From Neoarius graeffei (Eukaryota; Chordata; Actinopteri; Siluriformes; Ariidae), in the NCBI RefSeq assembly GCF_027579695.1, contig NC_083582.1, forward strand, positions 32,976,464 through 33,040,463: a stretch of 64,000 nucleotides of DNA, given 5' to 3'. A model generated the notes under the pieces. That model ran no database searches. It saw nothing but the letters and a program-made list of their open reading frames with translations, and was not told where the DNA came from. Shown here piece by piece: positions 45,801 through 59,796 of the stretch (position 1 is its first letter; every line of letters begins with the position of its first letter). The position numbers were made by a program, and so were the translations under genes.

Positions 45801-48800
45801 GTGTTTTCACAGTTTTAATATAGGCATGCTGATTGCGCCTTAATCCTGTGCAGGTGCGAGTCCTTTACGACGCGCACGTGAGAGTCTGCTTGGCCTGCGC
45901 ACTATTTGTAGCACACCCGAGAGTCTATCTGATGCACGCACCAAGGTGCACAGGTGTGACACTTGCACGAAAGTAGTACAAAATGAATGTAGATATAAAT
46001 ATCTTATGCCAAATTATTATGGCATGTTACAAAAAATAAAGAAAAATTCCGAGTCCTCGTCTCCAATTTACGAGTCCAAATGAAGTTAATGCACGAGTCC
46101 GAGTCCAAGTCATCAGTGCTCAAGTCCAAGTCAAGTCATGAGTCCTTAAAATTATGGCACGAGTCGGTCTTGAGTCCGAATCCTGGACTCGAGTACTACA
46201 AGTCTGCCTCAGAGCTGCCCTGGATGAATGACAGAGCACTGAGAACCCTATGTCCCACAACAAGCTATTTATTAGATTAATTATAGCTATTTATCCAATT
46301 AGCTCACTACTGTCAACCTCAGATCTGCCCTCAGCACCATGCGGAGTGAGTAGTTTACAAAGTGTCATTACTATTAGGCCCTAAGGGCGCTTACTGCTTA
46401 ATGCATTGTACAGTATGTTGTTTGAGATACAGCCATGAACGTGTATTCACTTTCTTTCTGATTAATCTGTGGGATGTAGAAGGGTTAATTGTCTCCAAGC
46501 AGCACTCTTCGGGGGGGAAAAAGCATTTATGTTCTGCCAGAGATGGTAAAATTCCTAAATTTTAAATCCACCAACTGTAACGTCTCAGTGCCTCACAGTA
46601 GAAAACCAAACCGGTGTTTTTGTCTCCTGCATCATTCTTTATTTCAAACCAAAGCTAATCTGTTGATGACTGTTACATGGTAGTCAACCAGTTAAATATA
46701 GAGTATTACTCTGTCTTTTAGGTACTTTGTGAGCTTCATCCTGCAGTTCCAGTTTCATAAGAAGCTTTGCCAGGAAGCTGGACACACTGGACCACTGCAT
46801 AAGTGTGACATCTATAACTCAACCAAGGCCGGGGATGTTTTAAGGTACATACTAATCCAGAATTACCAAAGACCATCATAAAAATGGTACCTACTGCCCT
46901 CTGGTGAGGTACACCATAATACAGATGTGAGTAGGAAGTCAAACTCTTGTGGTTACCAGAGCACTGGTCCCCCACTGTAACCTACCCTGAGCAAAAAGAA
47001 GTTTATTCAAGTGTACTATGAGTATACTTATTTTTTTTACTAAAACTGAGGAAGTATACTTGAAGTTGACTTTTTATAAACTATATTTTATACTGTATAC
47101 TTAAGAATAGTATAGTGAAGTATACTTGGCTTATACTGAAAAGTATAAACAAAAGTCTAAGACTAAGTACATTAATACTAAGACTTACACTTATACTTTA
47201 ATACTAAAACTTATACTTTAGTATACTTTTTACGTTTTTCTGCCACAAAGTACTAATACTTAGTATATCTTGCTCCAAGTGCATAATAAGGTCAAGTCAT
47301 TGACTCATGCTTAACATTTAATTTATATATTAATATAATATAATGCTGGAGTTTAAAACTTTACAGTATATAGTATGTGTGCTCAATTGCATTATCTTTA
47401 TGTACCTTAAAATCATACACAAAAACAGAAACTTTTGACTTGACTTTATTGATCAATTTCTCCAGTAAGGAAGGACTTGATTTCATAGGTCTTTATTTTT
47501 GAAATGTTTGAAAATATATCAAACTTGTTTTCAACATTCTGTCTTGTGATTTTGTAAATGCATCACACTCTTGTGTACATACAGTATGAGTAAAGTTTAA
47601 GAATACTTTAAGGAGTATATTTCCAGTATATAAATAGTAAGCTACAAGTCATATGCCAAGCAAACTTAAAGTATAACAAGTAAACTAGTGAAATAACCAA
47701 CGTTTATAACAGTATACTTAAAGTATACAATAATAAACTAAAAATAGGGACTCGAAGTATATAACTAAGGGGCGTCGTGGCTCAGTCAACTAAGGGGCCA
47801 GCCCATAAATCCTTGGTTCGATTCCGACCCAAGGTCATTTCCCGATCCCTCCTCGTCTCTCTCTCCAGCTCATTTCCTGTCTCTACACTGTCCTATCCAA
47901 TAAAGGTGAAAAAAGCCCCCAAAAAAATCTAAAAAAAAAAGTATATAACTAGTGCAATAGCAGTATATCGATAGGTGTACTTGTGGTATACTTTAAGCAT
48001 ACGAGAGGGATATACCAAGTACATTGATAGTATATAGATGAGTGTACTTGTTGTGTACTTTAAAGTGTACTTTTGCAAACTTAAAATGAACTTTAAAGTA
48101 TACTTTTATAAACTTGAAATGTTCCAATTTAGTCCGAAAAAGTATTAAATGTGTATACTTTCTAGTACACTAAAAGTACATGGTCTGTAGTATACTTGCT
48201 ATACTTATACTGAAGCATACTTAATAAAATTAACTTTAAGTATACTACTTTTTGCTAAGGGTAGCTATGTAATAGGCGAGAGGCTGAGGGCTATAGAAAT
48301 GGAGATCTCAATGTACCTTAAGGGCCTGGTTAGTACTGGGACAGGAGACTGCCTGGGAAGACCAGGTCCTGGCACGGGAGGGACTTTGACTTTTTTGACT
48401 AATCCAGAATTCCTGTTTGAATATCTCAGGAAAGAGTAGTCGTTATTTTTTTTTAAACTTTGGTATACAAATCCTGCAGTGCCGTATTTGATACATTGGA
48501 TACAAGGAAATTTTTGTTGGAAGACAAAATACATGGTAGACAAGATGTCTTGGTTTAGAACATACTGTGAGGATGGCTTCTTTGAGTTGAGCGTTTTCTT
48601 TGCCTCTGTTTTAAAGGAAAATCATGCAGTCCGGTTCATCGGAGACCTGGACTAAGGTGTTGCAAGATTCTTTGGGCACGAACAAAATGGACGCCAGTGC
48701 CCTAATGGAGTACTTTCAGCCCATCACCACCTGGTTGGAGGAACAGAACAAGCAGGCAGGTGAAACACTCGGCTGGTCCGACTTTGATTGGATGCCTCCT

Positions 48801-50605
48801 GTTCCACAAGGTTACCCAGATGACATTGGTAAGATCTTAGTGTAACTCATAGAGCTGTTATGATACACAAAATTGAAATTTGACACAATTCAGTGGTGCC
48901 TCTATACAATGCATTTTGGATACAGCAAAAATAACTATTGGGTTAGTAGGATTTTATTTTCAATCAGTTAAAGCCTTCAGTGTTATCAGAGTAAAATAAC
49001 TGACAGTAGGCATATCAGATGCTCACTGGCCGTGCTGTGAAAATTGTGCATGCAGACGCTCATCTAGGTTTCCAAATCTGTCATTGCTTAACTCTGGAAT
49101 ATTTTCTATCATGAATACTATCATTAAAAAGCTTATAATCTCTGCTTTCCAAAGAAATGTATCTTGTTAAGATCTGTTCAGTACTTTGGGAGTAATGGCA
49201 GGTTGAAGTTGGTGCAACAGAGTAAAAACTCTGCTCACGGGAAACTGCCGGTGCTTTTTGAGTCACGGGTCAAAAATTTCCATCAGTTAGTTTTGATGTT
49301 ATGCTTTACTGGCGACTTTGAAGTGAGTTTTCATAGCTTTACCTACTTATTTTTTTCAAATCAAACTGAGTCATGTAAATAAATGACTATTTTAGAATAT
49401 AACTGTAGTTGTTTTGATGAAGAACATTGAGATCTTAGTGGTCAGAATGAGATTTAAAAAAAACAGATGTTAGCAACACGAGTGTCAATTTCAATTCAGT
49501 TAAATGGAATTGTTTATTGGATGTGGATCATACAGTTTTGTTGAGGTTCGCCTTGAAAGCTGTGAATATTATCATTTATATTCTTTAATATAAACACTAG
49601 TAGGCCCTGCTTTTGGGAAATACAAAGCCCTACAGAGCACAAACAGGGTATTAGAAATAATCTTTTATTACTTTTTTATTGAGTGTACCGATCTAATGGT
49701 TTTACATAATTAGCACAATTAATACTAATTAAATATGAATTTGCATAATTTGTTTTTACTAGTTTTTTAAAACTTTGTATTCAGTATACAACCGTCTATG
49801 TTCCTGCCAATTTCCATGTAAATATCTTGAAAAATAGAAAAGTTATGAAGAAAAAACATTTGCTCTCATTGGTTAATGAGGCCCATTTTGGACCATGTGA
49901 TCCTCATACGGAATATTACGGCAGTTTTCTAAAAAATTAAGCCCTTTTTTCCATCTTTGATTTATAATATCTCAAGAACGGATAAACATATTTTAATTCT
50001 GTGAAAAGTATGTTGTTCTGCATTCATTTCTGAATTCAGTGAGAGCAGTTTCAAGCAGGCAGCACGGTGGTGTAGTGGTTAGCGCTGTCGCCTCACAGCA
50101 AGAAGGTCTGGGTTCGAGCCCCGTGGCCGGCAAGGGCCTTTCTGTGTGGAGTTTGCATGTTCTCCCCGTGTTTGCGTGGGTTTCCTCTGGGTGCTCCGGT
50201 TTCCCCCAAAGACATGCAGGTTAGGTTAACTGGTGACTCTAAATTGACCGTAGGTGTGAGTGTGAATGGTTGTCTGTGTCTATGTGTCAGCCCTGTGATG
50301 ACCTGGCGACTTGTCCAGGGTGTACCCCGCCTTTCGCCCGTAGTCAGCTGGGATAGGCTCCAGCTTGCCTGCGACCCTGTAGGACAGGATAAAGCAGCTA
50401 GAGATAATGAGATGAGTTTCAAGCAATTTGGATTGAATTTGAATTTTCACCTGATATGCCTACTAACAATAATGACATTAAACATTAGCTCAGGGTTTCA
50501 AGGACTCATAGCAACAAAGCTATCTTTGCAAGTGAAAATATATTGAATAGAGTCATATTTGTCTAGCATTTCTAGTATTATAAGATTACAATAAACCAAA
50601 TATAT

Positions 50606-50664
<59 letters not shown>

Positions 50665-53600
50665 GTAGCATTCATTTATAAATTCTCTTCCAGTTAAATC
50701 TTGGAATGCAAAAAAAAAAAAAAAATCACCTAAAATGGGATGAATAATATTATATTTTGAAATATATTATATTTATTATATATTTTTATTCAATATTTAT
50801 AATAATCTTACAATAAAAGTATTAGGTTAAATTTCCCATTGTCAAGATATTTTCACTTTCTATTTATTTATTTTTTGGCCAACACCGAAAGATCTCAAAG
50901 TAGTGTAAAAAGTTCAGGAATTGGAAAAGGGAGACTTCTTCTTGACAGTCTTTGCACCTTTAATGATTACAGGCAAGGCAAGGCAAGTTTATTTATATAG
51001 CACAATTCATACACAGTAGCAGTTCAATGTGCTTTACAGAGGTAAAAGCAAAACAGTAAACAATAAAAAATAAAATTACATAAAATAAAGGGGGAAGAAG
51101 AGAGAAAAATAAAAATAATATGAGAATTAAGCAATGGTAGAAATAAAGTAATAAAATGAAGTAAAAGTTCAGTAAAAACAGCAGAATAAAATGGAATAAA
51201 AGTTAAGCAAAATTTAAAACATGCAAAGACCTGTAAAAGTTAAGTAAAGTTTAAAACATGTAAAGATGATGATATTTATACAGTCAGCAGAAAGCATCTG
51301 AGAACAGCTTGGTCTTTAATCTAGATTTGAAGCTGCCAACAGCAGGAGCATTTTTGATGTCCTCTGGGAGTTGCTTCCATAGCTGTACTGCATAGGAGCT
51401 AAAAGCTGCTTCACCACACTTTGTTCATAGGCAGTGGTCCGAGGTGAAACGTAGAATATCAACTTTATTGTCTAGAAGAACGACCCAAAAAGCGAATTAA
51501 ATTTTCCTAGTGTCTAATTTGCACCCTAAAATTGAATAAAACGGTTAAAATATACTGTTTTGCCCAATTTCCGAAAGTTTGTTTACATCTCACTTATGCG
51601 CACTGTCACCACTAGGGGGCCATCGTCGTGACGTCATTTAAGCCAAACAGACGGGGAGCAGTTCTGTGTCGTGGCTCAGATGGCTAAGGCACCATACCAT
51701 AAATCCGGGGACCTGGGTTCGATTCCGACCCGAGGTCATTTCCTGATCCCTCCCCGTCTCTCTCCCGCTCATTTCCTGTCTCTCTACACTGTCCTATCGA
51801 AAAAAAAAGTTCTGTGTTTACCTGCGAACTGAGCACACGTGTATGGACTTTGGTCGTGAGAGGTTGTGTAAAATAAAAGCGATAACGATTTTGAAGTAGG
51901 AACTCTCCAAATTCAAAATCTGAAAGGGATGGCGATTTTGAAGTAGGAACTCTCCAAATTGAATATCGAGAGGTGAAACCATATATGTATGAATCTATGA
52001 CCGTTGCGAAGCAATCTGTGAACGTGGCTCACTGGTTTGACCGCGCGGCCTTGGAATCGGACAGCGACTCGGCCGTCTCTGATCGCAGTGACCCCGGACC
52101 TCAACAAGACTCGCACCCAAACAATTTATCCTGGTAGTTATGATAAATTCCTACTTTCGTCGTAATACTAAATAAGAGCCCTTTTGAAGAATAATTAAAC
52201 CGCCCTCCCTAGTGGATATAGGGAACGATTACTTGACAGTGCGCCGGTAGGCCACAGTAGCCTGCCATCCGCGGCATTATACTATTTATAGCCGACTCTA
52301 AGCGAGGAAATATCCCTTTGTCTCATTTCCACAATGATTGTACAGGATCCCTCAGGATTCTTGACTTGTCAATTGCAAGCAAAAGTAAAATATTTACCTC
52401 CAATCTTCTCCTTTTTGCTTGAGCGTTGCTGCTCCGTTTCTTCTTTGACTGCTTAATTTTGTTTCACGTGCACAATCCACTCTCTCCACCTCTTCTCCTC
52501 TTCCGGAAAAAAAACAACCCTTGGCTTCACGGGCACAATCCCCTCTCTCCACCTTGTCTCCTCTTTCAGAAAAAGCCAACCCTCTTGCTCCACCTCTTCT
52601 CCTTTTTCAGAAAAAGCCAACCCTCTCGCTCAGCCTCTTCTCCTTTTTTGGAAAAAGCCAATCCTCTCGCTCTGCCTCGTCTCCTCTTCCGGAAAAAAAC
52701 AACCCTCTGGCTTCACGCGCACAATCCACTCTCTCCACCTCATCTCCTCTTTCAGAAAAAGCCAACCCTCTCGCTCTGCCTCTTCTCCTCTTTTGGAAAA
52801 AGCCAACCCTCTTGCTCTGCCTCTTCTCCTTTTTCGGAAAAAGCCAACCCTCTCGCTCTGCCTCTTCTCTTTCGGAAAAAGCCAACCCTCTCGCTCTGCC
52901 TCTTCTCCTTTTTTGGAAAAAGCCAACTCTCTCACTCCGCCTCTTCTCCATTTTCGGAAAAAGCCAATCCTCTCGCTCCGCCTCGTCTCCTCTTCCAGAA
53001 AAAAACAACCCTCTGGCTTCATGCGCACAATCCACTCTCTCTGCCTCTTCTCCTCTTCCAGAAAAAAACAACCCTCTCGCTCCGCCTCTTATCCTTTTTT
53101 GGAAAAAGCCAATCCACTCTCTCTGCCCTGTCTCCTCTTCCGGAAAAAAACCCCAGCCCTCTGGCTTCACACGCACAATCCACTCTCTCCGCCTCGTCTC
53201 CTCTTTTGGAAAAAGCCAACCCTCTCGCTCTGCCTCTTCTCCTTTTTCAGAAAAAGCCAACCCTCTCGCTCCACCTCTTCTCCTTTTTTGGAAAAAAAAT
53301 GACCCTCTTGCTCCGCTTCTTCTCCTCTTTTGGAAAAAGCCAACCCACTTGCTCTGCCTCTTCTCCTTTTTCAGAAAAAGCCAATCCACTCTCTCTGCCT
53401 CATCTCCTCTCTCAGAAAAAGGTAAAAACTTCTTCCTGAACCGGTCCCGTTGTTACAGTTCACTGCGCAACAATAAGGCATGGGGTTTTTCTTTGGAAAT
53501 TCCTGAATGCATGTCTGCACACAAGCCAAACGGCAATGTAAGTAAACGGAAGTGGACTCAACTCAGGCAGTTTGTTTGTCTTAAATGACATCACGCGCCG

Positions 53601-56600
53601 AGTGGTCACGAAAATAGCCGAACAGAAATTCGCCACGATCCGTGCTAACTTATTTTAATTATTACTTATTAACAATACTTCTTGGGACCAGAAGAAAATT
53701 ACACAGGGTTTTTTAACATATAAAGTTTCAAATGTGCATAAAACTAAAACCGTTGCCTATGAGCTTTAAACTTTCCATCCACAATCTTACTTCCAACCTC
53801 TCCCAATGTGACATAAAACGATGCACCTGGCAACCCTGGGGTGACTCATGGTGTGTCTGAAGTCACACAGGTACTTGGTGTGACTCAACTTGTTTTTGAA
53901 TTCTGTCTTTTCCTTCAAACCACATCTGCAGCTATGAACTTCAAAATCATTGCATTGATTTTTTTTTTTTTATTCACTTGGATTGGATCACACAGTAAAG
54001 GTGGTCTTAATGCAGCAGTGTGTGTGTTCATCTACATCATAGTACCATATGGTTGCATGCTAATATATAAAATCTTAAAAACATTGAGCTTGGGAGAAGT
54101 TAATGTTCTTAAATGAGATAAAAAGAAAGCTGCTTTATCAGACGATGTGTATCAGTGTTAGTTGACACCTCACATAATAGAAGTGGTGTTTTATGACATG
54201 TAGCCTACTTCATTATGTGATTGACATATAGATGTTTTGAATGAAGAGCTTCGTATCGAATGATACAATATACCAGATTGATATCACTACAGGCGGCACG
54301 GTGGTGTAGTGGTTAGCGCTGTCGCCTCACAGCAAGAAGGTCTGGGTTCGAGCCCTGTGGCTGGCGAGGGCCTTTCTGTGCGGAGTTTGCATGTTCTCCC
54401 CGTGTCTGCGTGGGTTTCCTCCGGGTGCTCCGGTTTCCCCCACAGTCCAAAGGCATGCAGGTTAGGTTAACTGGTGACTCTAAATTGACCGTAGGTGTGA
54501 ATGTGAGTGTAAATGGTTGTCTGTGTCTATGTGTCAGCCCTGTGATGACCTGGCGACTTGTCCAGGGTGTACCCTGCCTTTCGCCCGTAGTCAGCTGGGA
54601 TAGGCTCCAGCTTGCCTGCGACCCTGTAGAATAGGATAAAGCGGCTAGAGATAATGAGATGAGATAAGATGTCACTACACTCCTAGTATCTGCTGTGTGT
54701 AGAACTGCTCTCAAACACTGTGGAAGTGAAAAGATTTTTGTGTTTTGTTTATGATGATTAGCTAAGTGTTTATGCTTCTTTCAACTGCTGGGATTAATTT
54801 TTTTTGTGTGTATGTTATTGTATTTCAGACACAGGTGAACATTGGTTTGTTTTGTGCAATGAGTGCAAGTGCTGTTTTGATTTTTATTTATTTAATTCCT
54901 CAAGCACAATGGTGTAGTGGTTAGCACGGTTGCCTCCCAGCAAGAAGGTTCTAAGTTCAAACCCAGCGGCTGGCGAGGGCCTTTCTGTGTGGAGTTTGCA
55001 TGTTCTCCTCGTGTCTGCGTGGGTTTCCTCCGGGTGCTCCGGTTTCTCCCACAGTCCAAAGACATGTGGTTAAGTTAATGTGGGGTGGCCTTGGGCTGAA
55101 GTGCCCTTGAGCAAGGTACCTGACCCCTGACTACTCCCCTGGTGCTCTAGTGTGGCTCCCCACTGCTCTGGGTGTGTGTCCGCATGTGTTCACTGCTTCA
55201 GATGGGTTAAATGCAGAGGATGAATTTCACTGTGCTTGAAGTGTGCATGTGACAAATAAAGGTTTCTTCTTTAGTTGGGCATCTTGACACTTCTTATTCT
55301 CTGGAATGTGTGGAGAGGAAGCTTTGCCAAGAAACAACTATGATGTGATAGAATAATAAAAAAAAACCCACTGTCATTTACACTGTACTAAAGTGCTATG
55401 TAGCCAATATGACAACTCTATGCACAGTGAATATGCTAACTACCATAAGTCTGTGAAGGTTCTCAGTCATCCAGGTCATCGTAAACCGTAGGTGCTAAAG
55501 AAGGCAACTTGGACCTGCTTGAAATCCTTGAAGACGTTTCACCTCTCATCTGAAAGCCTTCTTCAGTTCTGTCTGACTAGTGAGGAGTTCCAGGTATTTA
55601 TCCTCTCATGGACCAAAAGCAACCTTAAGGAGAGTTGTTGAGGTCACATGTAGGTGTCATCCTGTAGGTGTTAGGGTCACTGGAGGCCAGGTGTGAATGG
55701 TGTTAGCAGCCTAGAGGGTCGTTAGGGTGATCTGTGCATCAATGGATTTCTCTGCCATCATGCGAGTCATTGAAGTCAGCGGAGTCTTGGTGTGGATGTG
55801 TATTCAGTTTTCTGGGAAGTGTGCCAAGGACTGCATTGTAGGTGGCTGAGAAGTGGTGTCTCAGACCACCTCTTCTGTTCAGTGATGGTCGTTCCAGGTT
55901 GAGTGAACGGCCTCCAGTGACCCTAACAACCTAGTCTGGCTAACGTGACTTCAAAGCTCTGCAAGCATTTGGTCTGGCAAAGATATTAAGCCCAACCGTT
56001 TCCCAAAGTGCGTGGTTGACCCGCCTCCCTGAAATGCCTCAGTTTGCTACTGGTTGAAGCCAGAAAAGGCTGTGACGAAGCTTAAACCAATCACATCACT
56101 CTTTCCTCTGACGTATGTGACGCGACGGGGCTAACTGCTAGATTAAACTCTTACCGAAGCCGGTCGGGAGCAAGGCGAAAACGTCCTTCCTTTCAATAAA
56201 TACCTCCAGGGCTGCTCTTTGCTCCGTTTTCATTGAGAATTTGCTCCATGTTCGTAATGTTTCTAGTGAATGAAGCGCTTCCGGCATAGATTCTGTAAAC
56301 AATCTATGGCTTCCGGTCGCAGTTCTACTACGTCAGTGCCTTGAACACGCCTCTACCCAGGGCCGTTGGAGATGCTCAAAGTTGATTGGCTCCTGATTTT
56401 TCGGGAGCTTGGAAGAGCTGTAGATAGCTTGCCTGGCCAGACTAAGCTCGCAACAGGCCCTCGTGTTGCGTCACGCTTAGGATGGGTGGGCCCAGGCTAC
56501 TAACAACCTACAGGATGACTCAGAGGGTCAACAACCCATGTGACCTCAACGACTCTCGTTAGGGTTGCTTTTGGTCCACTAGAGGATAAATACCTGGAAC

Positions 56601-59600
56601 TCCCCACTAGTCAGACAGAACTGAAGAAGCCTTTTGGATGAGAGGTGACATGTCCTCAAGGATTTCAAGCAAGTCCAGTTGCCTTCTTTAGCACCTACGG
56701 TCTAACTGACATGAGATATTCTTAAAATAAGATATTCCTTTATTGATCCCCATGAGGGAAATTCAGGATATAATACAGTATATTTTGTATTTTCCTGTTG
56801 TTAGCTAGAAGCGCTCTGAGGTAAATGAAGTGTAAGTATCTTGTAAGAGTGACTTCTTGGGCTTGTGATCAATTAAAGGTGCGATAGTTTTTTTTTTTTT
56901 TTCCATTTCTTTGTTCCTTAACCTGGAGGATCTGTAGACCATGATCAAAACAAAACAATGCATTAAGCCATGGTCTTAATGCACAAAAGTGTATAAATTC
57001 GCTGAGAAAGCATGTGATTTCCAATCTAGAATGCTTGTTAATGTTTGGCTACACTTGTTTTATAGACATTTTAGTCTATGGTACTCTGTAGATCCTGGAG
57101 GCAGAGCTTCATGAACATGGCCAGGAATGATTTGAATGTTGGACCTAGAGTACCTAATTTTCTAATTGTTAGAGATCTATTTTTTTTTTTGGGGGGGGGG
57201 GGGGAGAAAAAACAACTCTAATCTTATCTTATGTAATCCATCTTTAAGCTTAATACACTAATATCTGCATGAGCAACCAGATTAGTGAAATGTTTTTCTT
57301 CCACAACAACACCCTAACAAGGTGGCACTAGAATGTTGAAATTATGCCATGTTCCTCATTCGCAGCTAACAAAATAACCGATGAGGCGCAGGCAAAAATG
57401 TTCCTAGCTGAATACAACTCCACAGCAGAGGAAGTCTGGAACGCTTACACTGAGGCTTCGTGGGCCTACAACACGGACATCAATGAAGAAAACAAGCAGC
57501 TTATGGTGAGACCAGATTTCCTTTTTGGAATACAGTGCTTCAGCATCTAGTTCATATGCTTACACATATTTGTTTATTTTTGTACTAAACAGCTGCAGAA
57601 AAACCTGAACATGGCCAATCACACAAATATCTATGGATTGGAGGCCCGCAAGTATGACACTACTGATTTCCAGGATGCCTCAGTGAAGAGGATCCTTAAA
57701 AAACTCAGTGATCTGGAGAGGGCCGTGCTCCCTGATGCCCAACTGATAGAGGTACGAGCGAGAATGGGGGAAAAAAAGCCAAGAGATAGAGAGCGAAATT
57801 TTCCTAAAGGGCTGGGATGAAATTCTAACACTGTATGTATCTCTAGTAGGGGTGGGCGATATGAAAAATACTGCATCATGTCACGTTTCTCAAATGCGTT
57901 TCTATTATTCATGATATGTACTATCACAATATTATGCAAACTGTTTGATTTAATTAATGGCTACCCAGATTTTTTTTTATTAGCTTTATTAATATGAAAA
58001 ACAAAACACTTTTGAATTTATAAAACAATAGAAAAGAAAAGAATGCAAAAAAATTGCAACATTTTACAATTTAAGATTGAGTACAAAATTTTAAAGCTAG
58101 ACGGCCTTTCGATTTCATAAAATCAGTGAAATTTAGTTCCCTCTGAGATGTGGTCATTGTGATTATATGTTTATTTCTGTAATATTTCACAAAATATCAG
58201 GCCAATCTGTGGCTGGGAAGTTATTTAATTTGAGGCAATTCCTGAGCAAATAATGTGCATGAAATCACTCGCTTCACACAGTCAAGCAGACAGAGGAAGT
58301 CCATGTGCGCATGCGCAGGTTTACCTTCTTCTTTTGGATTTTATGGCAGCTGGCATCCACAGTGTGGCAATGCTGCCATCTACAGGTTTACCTTTGACCA
58401 TGCACTGATGGTTCCATCATTCTGTCGCTAAACGAACAGCTGATCACACCGAGGTGCTCGCTGAGTGCCGGTATTTATTAGTTTGGTCCTATGTTTCCTT
58501 TCCTTTGCAACATAACATCTTTTCTTCTCTCTTTCCGTTACTGTAGTCGGTCTTTCAAGTTTCATTCGCACACTCACGTCCTCTATTTTTCGCTCCTGTT
58601 TCAAATTTGTATCCTACAATGCCTTGCGCGAATGGGGAAATCCCACCACGTGATGCATGATGTAGTATCTTGAATTGGGTCATGGTGAAGCAGGAAAAAA
58701 TAGCGGAAAATTTAGGGCCACATGGCGCTAAATTCACTAATTGTTTTATTAAAAAAATTAATAAATTTGGAAGTCTGTGATTTGAATTCAGTAGCTTTCA
58801 GTCCACTAAACGAAAATAATTGGGTGTCGGGGGGAAAATTGTAGGTGCTAAAGAAGGCAACTGGACTTGCTTGAAATTCTTGAAGATGTTTCACCTCTCA
58901 TCCGAAAGTCTCCTTCAGTTCTGTCTGACTAGTGGGGAGTTCCAGGTATTTATCCTCTAGTGGACCAAAAGAAAACCTAAGGAGAGTCATTGAGATCACA
59001 TGGGTCGTTGACACTCTCTTGTAGGTGTAGGTCACTGGAGGCCAGGTGTGAATGGTGTTAGCAGCTTAGAGGGTTGTTAGGGTGATCTGTGGGTCATTGG
59101 CTCTCTCTGCCATCATGTGACTCATTGAAGGCTACATCCACACGACAACGGCAACGAGATGTTATTTAAAAAAAATATCGCATCCAAATGGGCAACGATC
59201 AGTAAAATATCAGGTCCATATGGCAACGCAACGCTTGCTGAAAACGATGCAATACACATGCCACACCTCTAGGGGCGCTGTAAGACGGTCCCTTCGGAGA
59301 CACCAGAACAATAGAAGAAGGAAGGACGCATGCGCATAAGCTATTATGCGCGAGACTTCATATTAGCCACAAAGTCAGAAAAATCTGTTCGTAAAATTAC
59401 ATTATAATGACCAAATACAATGAAAAGTATTTTTCCAGTCTCACCTGTGAAAGGTAATCCCATGTGATCTCGTTTGGACGGTAAACCTGTTGGTACAGTT
59501 AAACGCAGCACATGAATGAGGCATCTTTATTCTCCGCTTTGACCCATCCAATATGGTGGCGAGGATGACGTATGATTCTACGCGGAAGGCGGCGTCTTTA

Positions 59601-59761
59601 ATGGTCCGGAATAAATTGAATGCTACACGTTGATGGATTAATTTGTTCTTCTATGCCCTTTTTGAGGAATGTATTGTAGGACTTAAACCAACATCTGAAG
59701 AGGTGAGATCGCTCCTTTTTTTCTCTATTTTTGCTGGCGGGATTGACTCTGCCCTAAGGGT

Positions 59762-59796
<35 letters not shown>

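Larger units (their letters stand above)
48829..57365 (+). other. ace: ace intron 12 (between the two catalytic domains)
   Basis: 8.5 kb, the position where mammals keep the testis-ACE promoter. Contains several SINEs, a LINE 3' end, a minisatellite, a candidate alternative first exon, and a Penelope remnant. 48829-50046 and 56781-57365 show no supportable feature apart from homopolymers. Confidence 0.85.

Noticed and set aside
51831-52140. Possible host exon near 51913-52116 (minus ORF of 67 codons)
   Set aside because: No splice sites or recognisable domain, and the segment contains a short direct repeat (gattttgaagtaggaactct twice); probably part of a non-coding element.
52426-53588. ORFs of 337 and 355 codons on the plus strand, and 260 codons on the minus strand
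   Set aside because: They come from a pyrimidine-rich minisatellite in which several frames are open at once; repeat units are not multiples of three and no domain is visible.
59765-59794. (TC)n next to a 83-codon minus ORF
   Set aside because: Simple repeat inside a MITE; the ORF reads through the repeat and has no similarity to a known protein.
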